Shown here piece after piece: positions 45,364 to 55,360 of a DNA stretch of 64,000 bases. The stretch is taken from positions 16,616,001 through 16,680,000 of the forward strand of contig OZ231127.1 in NCBI GenBank assembly GCA_965153355.1, given 5' to 3'. Position 1 is the first letter of the stretch, and each line of letters opens with the position of its first letter. Source of the DNA: Flaccisagitta enflata. Taxonomy: Eukaryota > Chaetognatha > Sagittoidea > Aphragmophora. Made by a program: the position numbers and the translations under genes. The notes below the pieces were generated by a model. It ran no database searches. It was not told the origin of the DNA and was given only the letters and a program-made list of their open reading frames with translations.

Positions 45364-45537
45364 CAGTGAAGCACCACTAGAGTGTACCTGTGAATAAGGC
45401 ATGCCCGCTTCTAAATCATATAACATGCAGTCTCATGAGAGATTTTTTAGTTAATTCTGTATTGTCAACAAAGCAGCTTCACTTTAAGGCATAAGTCTAC
45501 CTAGTCCCTTGGCATGCGTTCTAGTGAAGCTTAACTG
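45364..45537. mobile_element. 174-bp Tc1/mariner-type MITE, copy 2 (no HPE inside)
   Basis: CAGTGAAGCACCACTAGAG at the left, CTCTAGTGAAGCTTAACTG-type end at the right (GCGTTCTAGTGAAGCTTAAC), TA on both sides. Contains AAGGCATGCCCGCTTCTAAA and AAAGCAGCTTCACTTTAAGG. This copy preserves the empty site at which two related copies carry an HPE. Confidence 0.85.
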
Positions 45538-45701
45538 TATGTTGAAACACATAATTTTCCCTTAAATATTCGCCGTCATATTCTGTTTGCAATTCTCTGT
45601 TAATGTGCTACAGATTATAACAGATATGTCTCCTAAATGGCCAAAAAACCGATTTAACTACAGATTTTGTATCAATAGTCACAAATTTTGGTTGTTAAAA
45701 A

Positions 45702-45873
45702 GCAAGGCCGGATACACGGCAATCCAGTCGCGGATGATTGGGCAGGAGCAGTAATGCGAATACCGCTTGGAATTCAAAAATGTGACAAACGGACTGACGG
45801 ACGGACCGACCGACATACCGACCGACATACCGACCGACACGGCGAGGTGTAGTCGCGTGTCCGCGACTAAAAA
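45702..45873 (-). repeat. HPE, full copy (B subtype)
   Basis: Minus strand: AGTCGCGGACACGCGACT, ACACCTCGCCGTGTCGG, (CGGTATGT)n, GAATTCCAAGCGG, CTGCTCCTGCCCAATC, ATCCGCGACT (near-perfect distal motif), GCCGTGTATCCGGCC hairpin, TTGC. Confidence 0.85.
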
Positions 45874-45972
45874 GGCGATGCTCTATTTGTATCAGTATCT
45901 TTATTTTTTTTTTGTCATCATTGTCATTTTGAACCATTCAAAAAAAAGAATATAATCACTGTTATTTTTATA

Positions 45973-46534
45973 CAGTATGATTCAACTCGTTTGGAACATT
46001 ATGTGACGGCATAATTCCGGAAGTAATAGAGATAATTTAATTCTGAAAAAAGCCTTTTTTAGGTAATGGTTTGGCATTTTATGATGATTTATCATAGTGA
46101 TTTTTTGGAAAAATCTAGTCCCCTTAACATACCATAAACTAAAAAAAATGCTATGAAAAGTATGTCAAATTGTTGTTTAGTAAAAAAAAATGTTTACTTA
46201 TCTTGCTTTAATTTTCAAAGAATTTTGAGATTTTCATACCCGATATGTTTCAAATATTAGATATTTTGATGTAGTTCATGAAAATAGAGAGAGAAAATTG
46301 TATATAGAAGTAATTTATTGAAAAAAAGAGAGAAAAATACCTTTTTTTGCATATTTTGACCCCAGCTTCCTCAGGGTGCAAAAAGAATCAAAATTCTATA
46401 AAAAATCCTCGAGAATTGTTTAGTATAAAATGCCAAACAATAACCTTTCAGATACTTCATTCAGAATTGAATTATCTCTATTACTTCCGGAATTATGCCG
46501 TCGTATAATGTTCCAAACGAGTTGAATCATACTG
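45973..46534. mobile_element. Tc1/mariner-type MITE, 75-bp TIRs
   Basis: CAGTATGATTCAACTCG...GGAACATTAT...CGGCATAATTCCGGAAG...TAGAGATAATT at the left is mirrored almost perfectly at 46460-46534. TA on both sides (45971-45972, 46535-46536). 562 bp. The high TIR identity suggests it is younger than its neighbours. Confidence 0.92.
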
Positions 46535-46802
46535 TATCTAGAAAGACGATATTTTGATTTAACAACTGTTGTTTAAAGATAGTTAAAATGAGTAATTCTG
46601 AGTATGCATAGATTGAATGAACTGATTGATTTCATTGTTTCTAGTTAGCAATGACAATGATATGAGTTTAACTACAGCTTAACGAGAGACAATTTTCATT
46701 TTTGAAAAATTTGAAATGAAAAACAGGATTAGATGAGACATAATGGAATTTTTTTTGGTCAATCGGTGTACATGATAACAAGTAAAGTGGGGTCACAATA
46801 TC

Positions 46803-46980
46803 GTTTCGGATAGGTGGGCAGGGGTAGACAACGCTCATGGTTCCATACCCTCCCCCACTACATGCTCACTCACACAGGTACGAACAATCACAACAGCAGC
46901 ATCGTAAATACGCGTTTTCGCGCTCAAGCGTGATGGACCGATGGACGAACAAAGCCTATAAAGTTGTGGTCCACAACTAA
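46803..46980 (-). repeat. HPE, diverged copy with AGTTGTGGAC stem
   Basis: Minus strand: AGTTGTGGACCACAACT hairpin, TTTATAGGCTTTGTTCG, a CCATCGGTCC tract, CACGCTTGAGCGCG, CGCGTATTTACG, and further left CCCCTGCCCACCTATCCG. The hairpin stem differs from other copies yet remains self-complementary. The second hairpin is lost. Confidence 0.7.
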
Positions 46981-48335
46981 TAAGCAAATTATTAACCGAC
47001 CTGTAGCCGTGCAACAACGTTATATTGGCTTCCTAAATGGAAAAAGAATATTTTTTTTGTTGTTTCAAGCAACTCGATACGATCTGCCGCGCAGTAACAA
47101 AAACGCTTTTAGAGGAATTTCAGTATTTTGGGTGCCTCATCGCAGCCCTATCGTTGGTCCGTCCAACTGTCGACTCGTCTGTCGGTCCAAAATGCTGTTT
47201 GATTGCAGCAATGACTGACACCAAATAAAATGCTGCACGATCGAGCTCGTTGACTTTTCATACAGCGTTTTCGCAAATCTAAGTCCATATGTCCGTATGT
47301 CCAGCCATCTGCATGTTCACCCGATACCTATCTGGAAAAAAAAATCGCCGTTGTGTCAGTTACCGATTCTGAATCTGTTTGGATGAGTCTTAGTATTTTC
47401 GAAATTCAACACCTTATCATTGTCAATCTATCCTGACTATCGAAAGTCGTCGTCCTTCAAACAGACTGACCAAATCATTAATTTTGGGAGAAATCTTTTC
47501 GGGACTTAGTAAAAATCGTGGTCGATCAAATTTTCATTAACTTACACGATTTTCTTTCTGGAATAAATTGCTTTCAGTTATGTGCCCCATTCGACTGTGG
47601 CTCCATTTAAGTATATGCTTTCCCAGTAACTCTAGAGCATATATTGATGCAATTTTAATAAAATTTCCTTCGGACAAGTGCAAATAAGCGACAAGTGGCT
47701 GTCGGATTTCCGGATCGATTTTCAGCTGGAAAACTAGATTTCCTTCCTCGGCATCGCTTCATTACATCGCTTACTTTTTTGGGGCAGCGGCGGTCTTCGA
47801 GTCAGTTGAAAACGCCTCCATTCCACTTTGTTGAATAAGAGTTGTTTTGTTGAAGAAATGTTGCAATAACTAAATCATTTCCTTTGCATATCCTCTCAGT
47901 TTCTTACACTCTACCTCGACTTTGATTGTGTGATTTGCGTCATTGAACAGATCGTGTGCGGTATCTGTATAAACAATGGGATAAACAAATTGAAGTAGAT
48001 GAATCCATTTGGATGGACACGTGTGGAAACATGCGCATCGCATCACACGCGCTACATCTAGGACAACGGCAGTCAGTCATAGGCAGCCATACGCTCACGC
48101 ACACGCACATGCACGCTCACACACGCGGAGCCTATCACATGCGCGCGACGATACTTAAAAGATTGCACGTGAGGAATCAATGGGATTGGGAAGTTAAGCC
48201 CCGCGGAGATCAAACAAGGGGTTACCATCGATTAGCCGAGGGAATCGCTTCATTTACGGCCTGGGCGAGAAAAGACCCGAAGGGGAAGAAAGTCGGGAAA
48301 GGGGGAAGAAACAAGGCCGCGTAGGCCAAGGAAGT
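46981..48335. other. no gene seen
   Basis: The 122-codon frame at 47956-48324 (His-rich in the middle, Lys-rich at the end) has no ATG at its start and no recognisable domain. A possible HPE remnant near 47150-47195 (TTGGTCCGTCCAACTG) is too short to call. Confidence 0.35.
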
Positions 48336-48339
48336 GTCC

Positions 48340-48440
48340 TCAATGTATGAACGAATGTTTTTCATGAATGAACTTTTTTTATGAATGAATATTCTTCATG
48401 AATGAACAAATGAGTGAATGAATGATTGATAAAATAAAAG
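48340..48440. repeat. ATGAATGA-type short repeat
   Basis: TTCATGAATGAAC units of varying spacing followed by GAATGAATGA. Confidence 0.8.
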
Positions 48441-48511
48441 AACGAGAGTATATGGTATTGCTTTTTTGATAAAAAAAAAAAGCCTAGGATTTTGGGTTAT
48501 AAAGATTTGCA

Positions 48512-48575
48512 TGACGGACCAACCAACGGACCGACACAGCCTCATTCAAAGATGAGAGGGCGCATCTACAAAAGG
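48512..48575 (-). repeat. HPE hairpin-end fragment, AGATG stem
   Basis: GACGGACCAACCAACGGACC, GACACAGCCTCATTCAAAGATG and GGGCGCATCTACAAAA: tract plus a hairpin with AGATG/CATCT stem. Confidence 0.5.
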
Positions 48576-48687
48576 AAATGAAAGTGATTGAGAGAGGAAG
48601 AACCGAGAATCTCCGAAAGCTTCTGTTGCCAAAAAAAGGGATGTGACTCTTTGTGCAATCCCACGCATTATTGCGATCGTTGAAATA

Positions 48688-48881
48688 AACAAGGACAGAT
48701 GCACGGCTACCCCAGTCGTGCGCGGGTCGGTAGGGGAAGTGATAGAAAAGGTCGCTTGGGCATTTGGGCAGGAACCTTGCACGAAAAAACTAAAACACGC
48801 CAAAAAGTCAAAGGGGACCGATCGACCGATGGACCGATGCGATGACATAGCGGGGTGTAGAGTAGCGTATCACGCGACTAG
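48688..48881 (-). repeat. HPE, full copy (C subtype)
   Basis: Minus strand: AGTCGCGTGATACGCTACT, CTACACCCCGCTATGTC, CGGTCCATCGGTCG, CCCTTTGACTTTTTGGCG, CAAGGTTCCTGCCC, AAATGCCCAAGCGACC, then CCGACCCGCGCACGACTGGG and GCCGTGCATCTGTCCTTGTT. Arms are partly eroded. Confidence 0.75.
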
Positions 48882-49015
48882 GATAAACTAAAAATAAAAA
48901 ACAAGATGGCATTTGGAAATGGTTAGTTAAGCCAGTAAATGAGGGGTTAAATCCATTTTGATAGGCTGAATAGAGGGCAGGCTCATTGGCCAAATCCAGC
49001 GTGACACTCTTTATT

Positions 49016-49425
49016 CAGTAGAGCACTGCCAGAGCGTACCTGCTATCAAAGCATGCCCGCCTATAGGGCATGAAACTTTTTGTTACTACACTGGAGCTCG
49101 AGCACCGCTAGAGCGCATGCGCCAAGACAACATGCCCGCCTATGAGCCATACAACTTTGTCTCCTGAAAGATTTTGTGGTTATTTTTAGTCGCGGACAAC
49201 GCGACTCTACACCTTGCCTTGTCGGTCGGTAAGTTGGTCGGTACATCGGTCGATACGTAACAAATATTTCTGAATTTCAAGCGGTTTTTGCATTACAGCC
49301 CCTGCCCAACCGTCCGTGACTGTCTTGCCTTGTATCCAGCCTTGTTTTGTTGGCAATAAGGCAGCTTCACTATAATGTATAATTTTGCTTAGTCCCGTGA
49401 CATCCACGCTAGTAAAGCTCAACTG
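49016..49425. mobile_element. CAGTRGAGCAC-family MITE, copy 3, with HPE inside
   Basis: CAGTAGAGCACTGCCAGAGC at the left and GCTAGTAAAGCTCAACTG|TA at the right. The 5' third is tandemly duplicated (GCATGCCCGCCTATAGGGCA and GCATGCCCGCCTATGAGCCA follow one another, as ATGCCCGCC at about 49053 and 49131). An HPE interrupts it after GATTTTGTGGTTATT. Confidence 0.8.
49183..49348 (+). repeat. HPE (B subtype) nested in MITE
   Basis: AGTCGCGGACAACGCGACT, CTACACCTTGCCTTGTCGG, CGGTAAGTTGGTCGG tract, CTGAATTTCAAGCGG, GCCCCTGCCCAACC, GTCCGTGACT (one wobble relative to the left arm), GTATCCAGCCTTGTTTT. The MITE resumes at GTTGGCAATAAGGCAGC. Confidence 0.85.
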
Positions 49426-49896
49426 TATATCAATATCGGTAATAAGACAGCTTCACTATAATGCACATTTTTGTCCGGTTTGTCAATATTCGCTTGAGTG
49501 AAGTAGGCGGCAGTAAGAGATGAGAAAACCCATCAAATTTGGCTGTCGAATTCATTCAACTCCAGAATTTCTTCTCTAGTTTACTAAATTTCCAGGCAAA
49601 AAAAAATCTGAGAAACTGAAAATTTTGGTTCTGCGATTTTTGCACGTTAACCTTACGGCCATCAGGTCGCGTTATATGAAGCGAAAGGGAACGCTCAGGC
49701 ACAACCGGGAAACGTCTTTTTTGGCTTGAAAAAAAAAAAACAAAAAACAAAAAAAAAAAAAACAAAACAATGAAGACAGAGATCATAGAAAGAACGATTC
49801 AATGAAAGTTCTTTCTTGCCTGTAAGTAGATCGACAAGCATTTTGTCAATGCCATTTTGTATTACATTCAGTGTTATGAGGTATTCCTAAGGATGT
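49426..49896. other. no gene seen
   Basis: Starts with a partial repeat of the MITE end (TAAGACAGCTTCACTATAAT, 49443-49462). Then AT-rich sequence and an A-rich run at 49729-49767. Confidence 0.4.
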
Positions 49897-49897
49897 A

Positions 49898-51058
49898 CAG
49901 TAGATCTCGTCTAAACTTGAGATTACGGGGGCAAGCATTGGAAAAAGATGAATGAAGCATGAGTAGTGATATTTGAAATATGGAGTAATAAAATGATGCT
50001 TTAATGCCCATGATATTTTGTTGCCATGAAAACACATTTCCATGTATTTTCGCTAAAATATCAATATTTTGAGAAATTTTTTTAGGGAGCATTTCTTTAA
50101 ACTAAATCTAATATAATTTTTATACAGTATGTTCTTTACAAATGTCACTCGTTTGGCGGTTCCTATGGGTTGTCGCATATGGATACACTGAATAGCAGTG
50201 GCCAAACTAGCAATTTTTTTAAAGAATATATTGTGGGAAAGCTTTAGCAAATTTGATTTTAAGCAATGTTCCCTTAGAAAATCTTTTAAAATATTCATGT
50301 TTTAGAGAGAATAACTATGGCAAAAAAAAAAAGCGAACAACTTGTTTGTCAATGTTTCACATCCAAGTAATGAGAAAAACATAGCAAAATCCATGACCAT
50401 TTTAAAGATCTGCGAAAGATCTTTCAAGTGAGACCTTGCTGGATGTTCTAGCTCTGTCCGTTTAGAAATGGCATAAGAATGAAGACAGGTGGTCAAGAAT
50501 TTGGAAATTCATTACACCATTTTCATGGGTTATCTTTATCCTAACATAAAAATTGAACGCATTGAGTTATTAATTCGTTCTTGGCGCCATTTTAAAGAAA
50601 ATTTGAAGCTCTTTAATTTGCTCATGGATAACGAGTAGCTACGATAATCCTGAGCTGCATAATGGACAAAAACAGAAAGACTAAAATTCGTCATTGAAAA
50701 AGAATTGAAATAAGCACTTTTTTCAATCAGCAATTTTTTTCTTCAAACCATTGCCATTTCTAAACGAATAAAGCTACAATGACCAGCAACGTCGCGTTTG
50801 GAAGATTTTTTGCAGAGCTTTAAAACGGTCATGGATTTTCTATGGTTCAGGCCCATAGTTAAGCAGAAACTAGCAAAATAAAGTGTTCGCTTTTTTTCTT
50901 TGCCATAGTTACATGAAAATCTGTTTTGATGGCAACCAACTATCATAAGGAATAAATCATTCTTCTATCAATTCATATTATAAATATCAGTCTCCTTACT
51001 TCATTTCTCTTCCCATTATCCTTGCCCCCGTCATCTCAAGTCTAGACTAAATCTACTA
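49898..51058. mobile_element. CAGTAGAT-family MITE, 165-bp TIRs, with a second MITE inside
   Basis: CAGTAGATCTCGTCTAAAC, TTGAGATTACGGGGGCAAG at the left mirrors CTTGCCCCCGTCATCTCAAG, TCTAGACTAAATCTACTA at the right; TA on both sides. Inverted similarity extends about 165 bp, to TTGCCATGAAAACACATTTC (50020s) and its partner near 50915. The terminal motif is the same family as 4253-4881. Removing the nested element leaves about 563 bp. Confidence 0.85.
50314..50909. mobile_element. nested MITE, ACTATGGCAAAA ends
   Basis: Ends ACTATGGC, A11, GCGAAC at the left and GTTCGC...TTTGCCATAGT at the right, TA on both sides (50312-50313, 50910-50911). Inverted similarity reaches about 165 bp, through AAAATCCATGACC and GTTTAGAAATGGCA. 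It sits near the inner edge of the right arm of the host MITE. Confidence 0.88.
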
Positions 51059-51257
51059 TACACATCTAAAGCAATACCTAGAATCAGCATTTCTTCGCTA
51101 CAAGATAGCATGTAGCATGGTGAAGAATAAAAGAAACGCACTCTTTTTGAATAAAAAATCCATTCAAAACGAGGCAAGACAAAAAAAAGAGAAACAGTAA
51201 ATAGTAGGTTAACAGTAAACACTGTTTATTCACTGGTAGGTAAACCGCCCCTAAACC

Positions 51258-51408
51258 AACAAGGCCGGATACACGGCCACCAGTTGCGGACGGGTGGGCA
51301 GGGGCGGATTTGCGCGTTTTCTCACTTTTTGACTCGTGCTGACCGACGGACGGACCGACGGACCGACGGACAAAGCCTCTTATAGAGTTGCGTGTCCGCA
51401 ACTAAAAA
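51258..51408 (-). repeat. HPE, full copy (A subtype, AGTTGCGGAC stem)
   Basis: Minus strand: AGTTGCGGACACGCAACT, CTATAAGAGGCTTTGTCCG, (TCGGTCCG)n, AGTCAAAAAGTGAG, CGCGCAAATCCGCCCCTG, CCCACCCGTCCGCAACTGG (exact complement of left arm), GGCCGTGTATCCGGCC, TTGTT. Near-twin of 35318-35502. Confidence 0.9.
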
Positions 51409-51411
51409 TGA

Positions 51412-51497
51412 TACGGCGGGATTGGTGGAAGAACCGACCAACTGACTGACCGACCAACCGACAATAACATGCAGAGTTGCGTGTCCCCGACTAAAAA
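51412..51497 (-). repeat. HPE hairpin-end fragment
   Basis: A second tract (CCGACCAACTGACTGACC) and hairpin end (AGTTGCGTGTCCCCGACT, AAAAA) directly abut the previous copy. Confidence 0.7.
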
Positions 51498-51675
51498 GCG
51501 CGACTTCTTTTCTTGGTGAGACTGAGGAAAGAGAGTGACAGACAGTACCACACATAGATCGAGAATGAAACGAAAAAAGTGTAGACGAAAGAGAAGAAAC
51601 AGAAAAATGGAAGACAAAAACAAAGACGGATACGAAGACAGAAACGCAGACAACCGACAGGCAAAAGCAAATTAG

Positions 51676-51808
51676 ACAAGGCCGGATACGCGGCTAGACA
51701 GTCGCGGACAGTTAAGCAGGGACCGTAATTCGAAAACCGCTCGCAATAAATAAAAAAATGGGACGGTCTGACACGGCAGGTTCTAGAGTCGCGTGTCTGC
51801 GACTAAAA
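51676..51808 (-). repeat. HPE, shortened copy (B subtype)
   Basis: Minus strand: AGTCGCAGACACGCGACT, AGAACCTGCCGTGTCAG, no tetranucleotide tract to speak of, ATTGCGAGCGG, CGGTCCCTGCTTAACTG, TCCGCGACT, AGCCGCGTATCCGGCC, TTGT. It shows the tract can be almost absent. Confidence 0.8.
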
Positions 51809-52265
51809 TCAAACGGTCGCCCAGTCACCAACGATCACATCCGAACAGATGAAATTAAAAGATAACAAAAGGCAGCAATTACAGAAAGCGAAAAAAAAAT
51901 GCAATTGTCGGACTACATAGCAACGAAGATGAAACGACGAACAAGCAAACAAAATCAGATATGAATAGACAGACAGACAAACAGAGAGGCTTGACAAACC
52001 TTTCTGACAGACGGGCAACGAGACAGACCGACAGACAGACCAACAGACAGATAGAGAGACGGAAAGTGAAAGAGTAGAGATCGCTGAGGTCCCCTCGAGC
52101 TAAATGGATTCTCCTCAAGATCAAAAGGGTCAACTGAAAGAATTTGTCACCTGAAAAAAACGCCATCTGAGAATGGAAACGCCCTTCATTAGAGAGACTC
52201 GTCATCTTCGTCAGCATTTGCAATCTTGGCTTCCCTAAACTACTCAGTCGTCAGAGTCGTTGTCT
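51809..52265. other. no gene seen
   Basis: GACAGACA-rich sequence at 51967-52066; otherwise unremarkable. Confidence 0.4.
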
Positions 52266-52282
52266 TCGTCGTTGTCGTTGTC

Positions 52283-52639
52283 TTCGTTGTTGTTGTTGTT
52301 GTTATTTGCCGGGGAGTCCTACCCGGAGGGAAAGTGTACAGATTCGGCTTCTTCGAGAGGCTATACGGCCACCACATTGGGCTCATGTACTTTGGCCTGT
52401 TTGTATTTCGACTCCAAGTTCTGGTGTGTCAGGTGTCATTGTGTTGTCTTGTTTTGTCATACGGCCTACCCTCCCTTCTGAGCTAGCTATTAATCTGGAA
52501 TGAACATCCAGCAAACCCCTCGAACGCCGCCCTGATGGCTGATCTTCAAACCTCCGCTTAAAGGACCTGCCATGAGCGAGGCTCGAACCCGCAACCCAGT
52601 GGGTGACAAGCGGGCTCCCTACCACTGAGCTATTCCCCC
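52283..52639 (-). repeat. tRNA-derived SINE
   Basis: On the minus strand it begins GGGGGAATAGCTCAGTGG, with a good A box (TAGCTCAGTGGTAGG) and a B box-like GGGTTCGAGCC about 35 nt further. The T arm folds (GCGGG/CTCGC), but the acceptor and anticodon arms do not, so this is not a functional tRNA gene. About 270 bp of unrelated body follows, ending in an AACAACAAC tail. It is inserted in a GTCGTT repeat; CGTCGTTGTCGTTGTC flanks both ends (52267-52282, 52640-52655) as a probable target duplication. Confidence 0.8.
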
Positions 52640-52814
52640 CGTCGTTGTCGTTGTCGTCAGTCGTCGTCAATAGTATTTCTTGCTGTCTTTGTCGATGTCG
52701 TCGTTTTCGTGGCTATTATCTTCAAAATTCTTCATGTAATACGTGTTTTCGTTAATGACGAAGCTCTTAATGTTACTGTCGTTGATGTTATCGTTGTCTG
52801 TGTTGTTATCGTTG

Positions 52815-52818
52815 TCTC

Positions 52819-52888
<70 letters not shown>

Positions 52889-52902
52889 CTTGTTGTTCTT
52901 GT

Positions 52903-52937
<35 letters not shown>
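52815..52937. repeat. (GTT)n microsatellite
   Basis: GTT repeats with CTT interruptions, within a broader GTCGTT-type region from 52640. Confidence 0.97.
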
Positions 52938-52940
<3 letters not shown>

Positions 52941-53022
52941 ATTTGTTCATCATTCAATTGTTATCATGTAACCTACCTTGGATCATTATTGTCGTCAACA
53001 CGTTATTGCGATCGTCATCAGC

Positions 53023-54125
53023 CGCAACTGCTAATCTAGGACCTGGACATCACCACCTACAGGCTACAGCGCCTAATTAGATTTCAAACACCATTGCAAC
53101 TGTGATAAAGATGTAATCATCAACTGCTAATCTAAGACCTAGACATCACCACCTACAGGCTACAGCGCCTAATTAGATTTCAAACACCATTGCAACTGTC
53201 ATAAAGCTGTAATCATCAACTGCTAATCTAGGACCTAGACATAACCACCTACAGGCTACAGCGCCTAATTAGATTTCAATCACCATTGCAATTGTCATAA
53301 AGTGGTAATCAACTGCTAATCTAGGACCTAGACATCACCACCTACAGGCTACAGCGCCTAATTAGATTTCAATCACCATTGCAATTGTCATAAAGTTGTA
53401 ATCATCAACTGCTAATCTAGGACCTAGACATCACCACCTACAGGCTACAGCGCCTAATTAGATTTCAATCACCATTGCAATTGTCATAAAGTTGTAATCA
53501 TCAACTGCTAATCTAGGACCTAGACATAACCACCTACAGGCTACAGCGCCTAATTAGATTTCAATCACCATTGCAATTGTCATAAAGTTGTAATCAACTG
53601 CTAATCTAGGACCTAGACATCACCACTTACAGGCTACAGCGCCTAATTAGATTTCAATCACCATTGCAATTGTCATAAAGTTGTAATCATCAACTGCTAA
53701 TCTAGGACCTAGACATCACCACCTACAGGCTACAGCGCCTAATTAGATTTCAATCACCATTGCAATTGTCATAAAGTTGTAATCATCAACTGCTAATCTA
53801 GGACCTAGACATAACCACCTACAGGCTACAGCGCCTAATTAGATTTCAATCACCATTGCAATTGTCATAAAGTTGTAATCAACTGCTAATCTAGGACCTA
53901 GACATCACCACCTACAGGCTACAGCGCCTAATTAGATTTCAATCACCATTGCAATTGTCATAAAGTTGTAATCATCAACTATTGATCAAGGACCTAGACA
54001 TCACCACCTACAGGCTACAGTGCCTAATTAGATTTCAATCACCATTGCAATTGTCATTAAGTTGTCATCATCAACTGCTAATCTAGGACCTAGACATCAC
54101 CTCCGGGCTTCGGCGCCTAATTAGT
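53023..54125. repeat. ~95-bp satellite, 11-12 units, with 285-bp higher-order repeat
   Basis: Units contain AACTGCTAATCTAGGACC, TAGACATCACCACCTACAGG, CTACAGCGCCTAATTAG and TCACCATTGCAATTGTCATA. Length is 96 or 93 bp. Every third unit carries CATAACC for CATCACC (53241, 53526, 53811) and is followed by a 3-bp shorter junction (GTAATCAACTG for GTAATCATCAACTG), giving an exact 285-bp higher-order period. Confidence 0.95.
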
Positions 54126-54261
54126 TTTCCATCATCGTTTCGAGTCTCAGCCCTAATATGAGTGAAGTTCAAAATCTCCGCCTTTAATGGCCCCTCTTTT
54201 TCCCCTCTCTCTTTCAAATCAATTTTCGCCCTATTTGACAATTTGGAAGCTATTTCCTGGG

Positions 54262-54338
54262 TGGTTGTTGTTGTTGTTGCTGTTGTTGTTGTTGTTGTTG
54301 ATGTTGATGTTGATGTCGTTGTCGTTGTCGTTGTCGTT

Positions 54339-54375
<37 letters not shown>

Positions 54376-54416
54376 CTGTTGTTGTCGTTGTTGTCGTTGT
54401 TGTTTTTGATGTTGTT
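54262..54416. repeat. (GTT/GTC)n microsatellite
   Basis: GTTGTT, GATGTT and GTCGTT sub-blocks in succession. Confidence 0.95.
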
Positions 54417-54592
54417 TTCTTAGTCCATAGAAACCGTTGGTTTGTTAGTCGATGCCTCTGCTTACAGCCGCAAACCAGGTTCAACCGTCTCTATCAATCA
54501 TTCGTGCGGCAATCGTGCCCCTGCCCAGTGCCAACATGGCCACAGCCAAGTGACCAATCCCGTCGTTGTTAGATCGGTCAAGATCTCATATA

Positions 54593-55120
54593 CAGTAGAG
54601 CACCGCTAAAGCGCACCCGCTTTTAAGGCATGCCCGCCTACAAGTTTTATGAAAGATTTTGTAGCTATTTCTAGTCGCGTGCATGTGACTATAAGCCGCT
54701 CTGTTGGTCAGTTAGTTCGCATTAGCTTTTTGGCAATATGGTTGGTTTTTGCATTATTGCTCCTGCTCAAACAATTGGGTTAGCCCTGTTGATCACTGTC
54801 CTGCCCACCCGCAAGTGACTTTGGTAGGCTTGTATCCAACCTTTTCCTTGTTTGCGTGTCCGCTTGGTCCATCCGTTTGTTGGTTGCTCTGTCTGTCTGT
54901 TTGTGTGTCTGTCTGTTGTTCCGTCACACTCACTTTTTTTATCAATTTTATTTTCTTATGTCATTTTAAGTCATTTAAGAGTATAGTAAGTGATTCTAAG
55001 TCATTCTGTAAGTCCCGCACGTGACTTAAAGGTGTTGGCCTTGTTTGGCAATAAATCAGCTTTGCTATAATGTATGATATTGTTAAGTTCCTTGACATTC
55101 GCACAAGTGAAGCTCAACTG
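54593..55120. mobile_element. CAGTRGAGCAC-family MITE, copy 4, with HPE inside
   Basis: CAGTAGAGCACCGCTAAAGC, GGCATGCCCGCCTACAAG, AAAGATTTTGTAGCTATT | HPE | GGCAATAAATCAGCTTTGC, TTGACATTCGCACAAGTGAA, GCTCAACTG, TA on both sides. The HPE sits at the same point as in 49016-49425. Confidence 0.85.
54668..55044 (+). repeat. HPE (B-like joined to D subtype) nested in MITE
   Basis: Starts AGTCGCGTGCATGTGACT, then a B/C-like body to GCTTGTATCCAACC (54840). A second tetranucleotide tract (CTGTCTGTTTGTGTGTCTG), CACACTCACTTTTTTT, TCATTTTAAGTCATTTAAG and GCACGTGACTTAAAGGTG follow, ending TTGGCCTTGTTT. It looks like two HPEs fused, the second lacking its hairpin. Confidence 0.7.
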
Positions 55121-55350
55121 TATCGTACTTTAACGAATCGAATGTTTTGCATAACGACCGCAAATTTGAAGCTAAAGAGGTCATGAAATATTTAGTCTAG
55201 AAAGCAAATGACCTTGTTTCTTTATCGTTTGCCACACAATGTCGTCTTTGTTGACTCAAGTGCGTTCGCGACTGCTTACGCGTGCGTCTGAGTCTGGGAC
55301 TAGCGTTTGCATGCAAAATGTCGAGAAAGGACTCGTCATTGAATAGATAG
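55121..55350. other. no gene seen
   Basis: Unique-looking sequence between the MITE and the next duplication. Confidence 0.4.
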
Positions 55351-55360
55351 AAAAGATAAA

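Noticed and set aside
47956-48324. 122-codon host gene
   Set aside because: No ATG at the start, no domain, His-rich part from an ACGCACAC repeat, no splice logic.
52556-52640. tRNA gene on the minus strand (GTC anticodon-like loop)
   Set aside because: A and B boxes are good, but the acceptor and anticodon stems do not pair and a SINE body follows, so it was called as a SINE.
53023-54125. CRISPR array
   Set aside because: The whole 93-96-bp unit is conserved, with no variable spacers; eukaryotic satellite.
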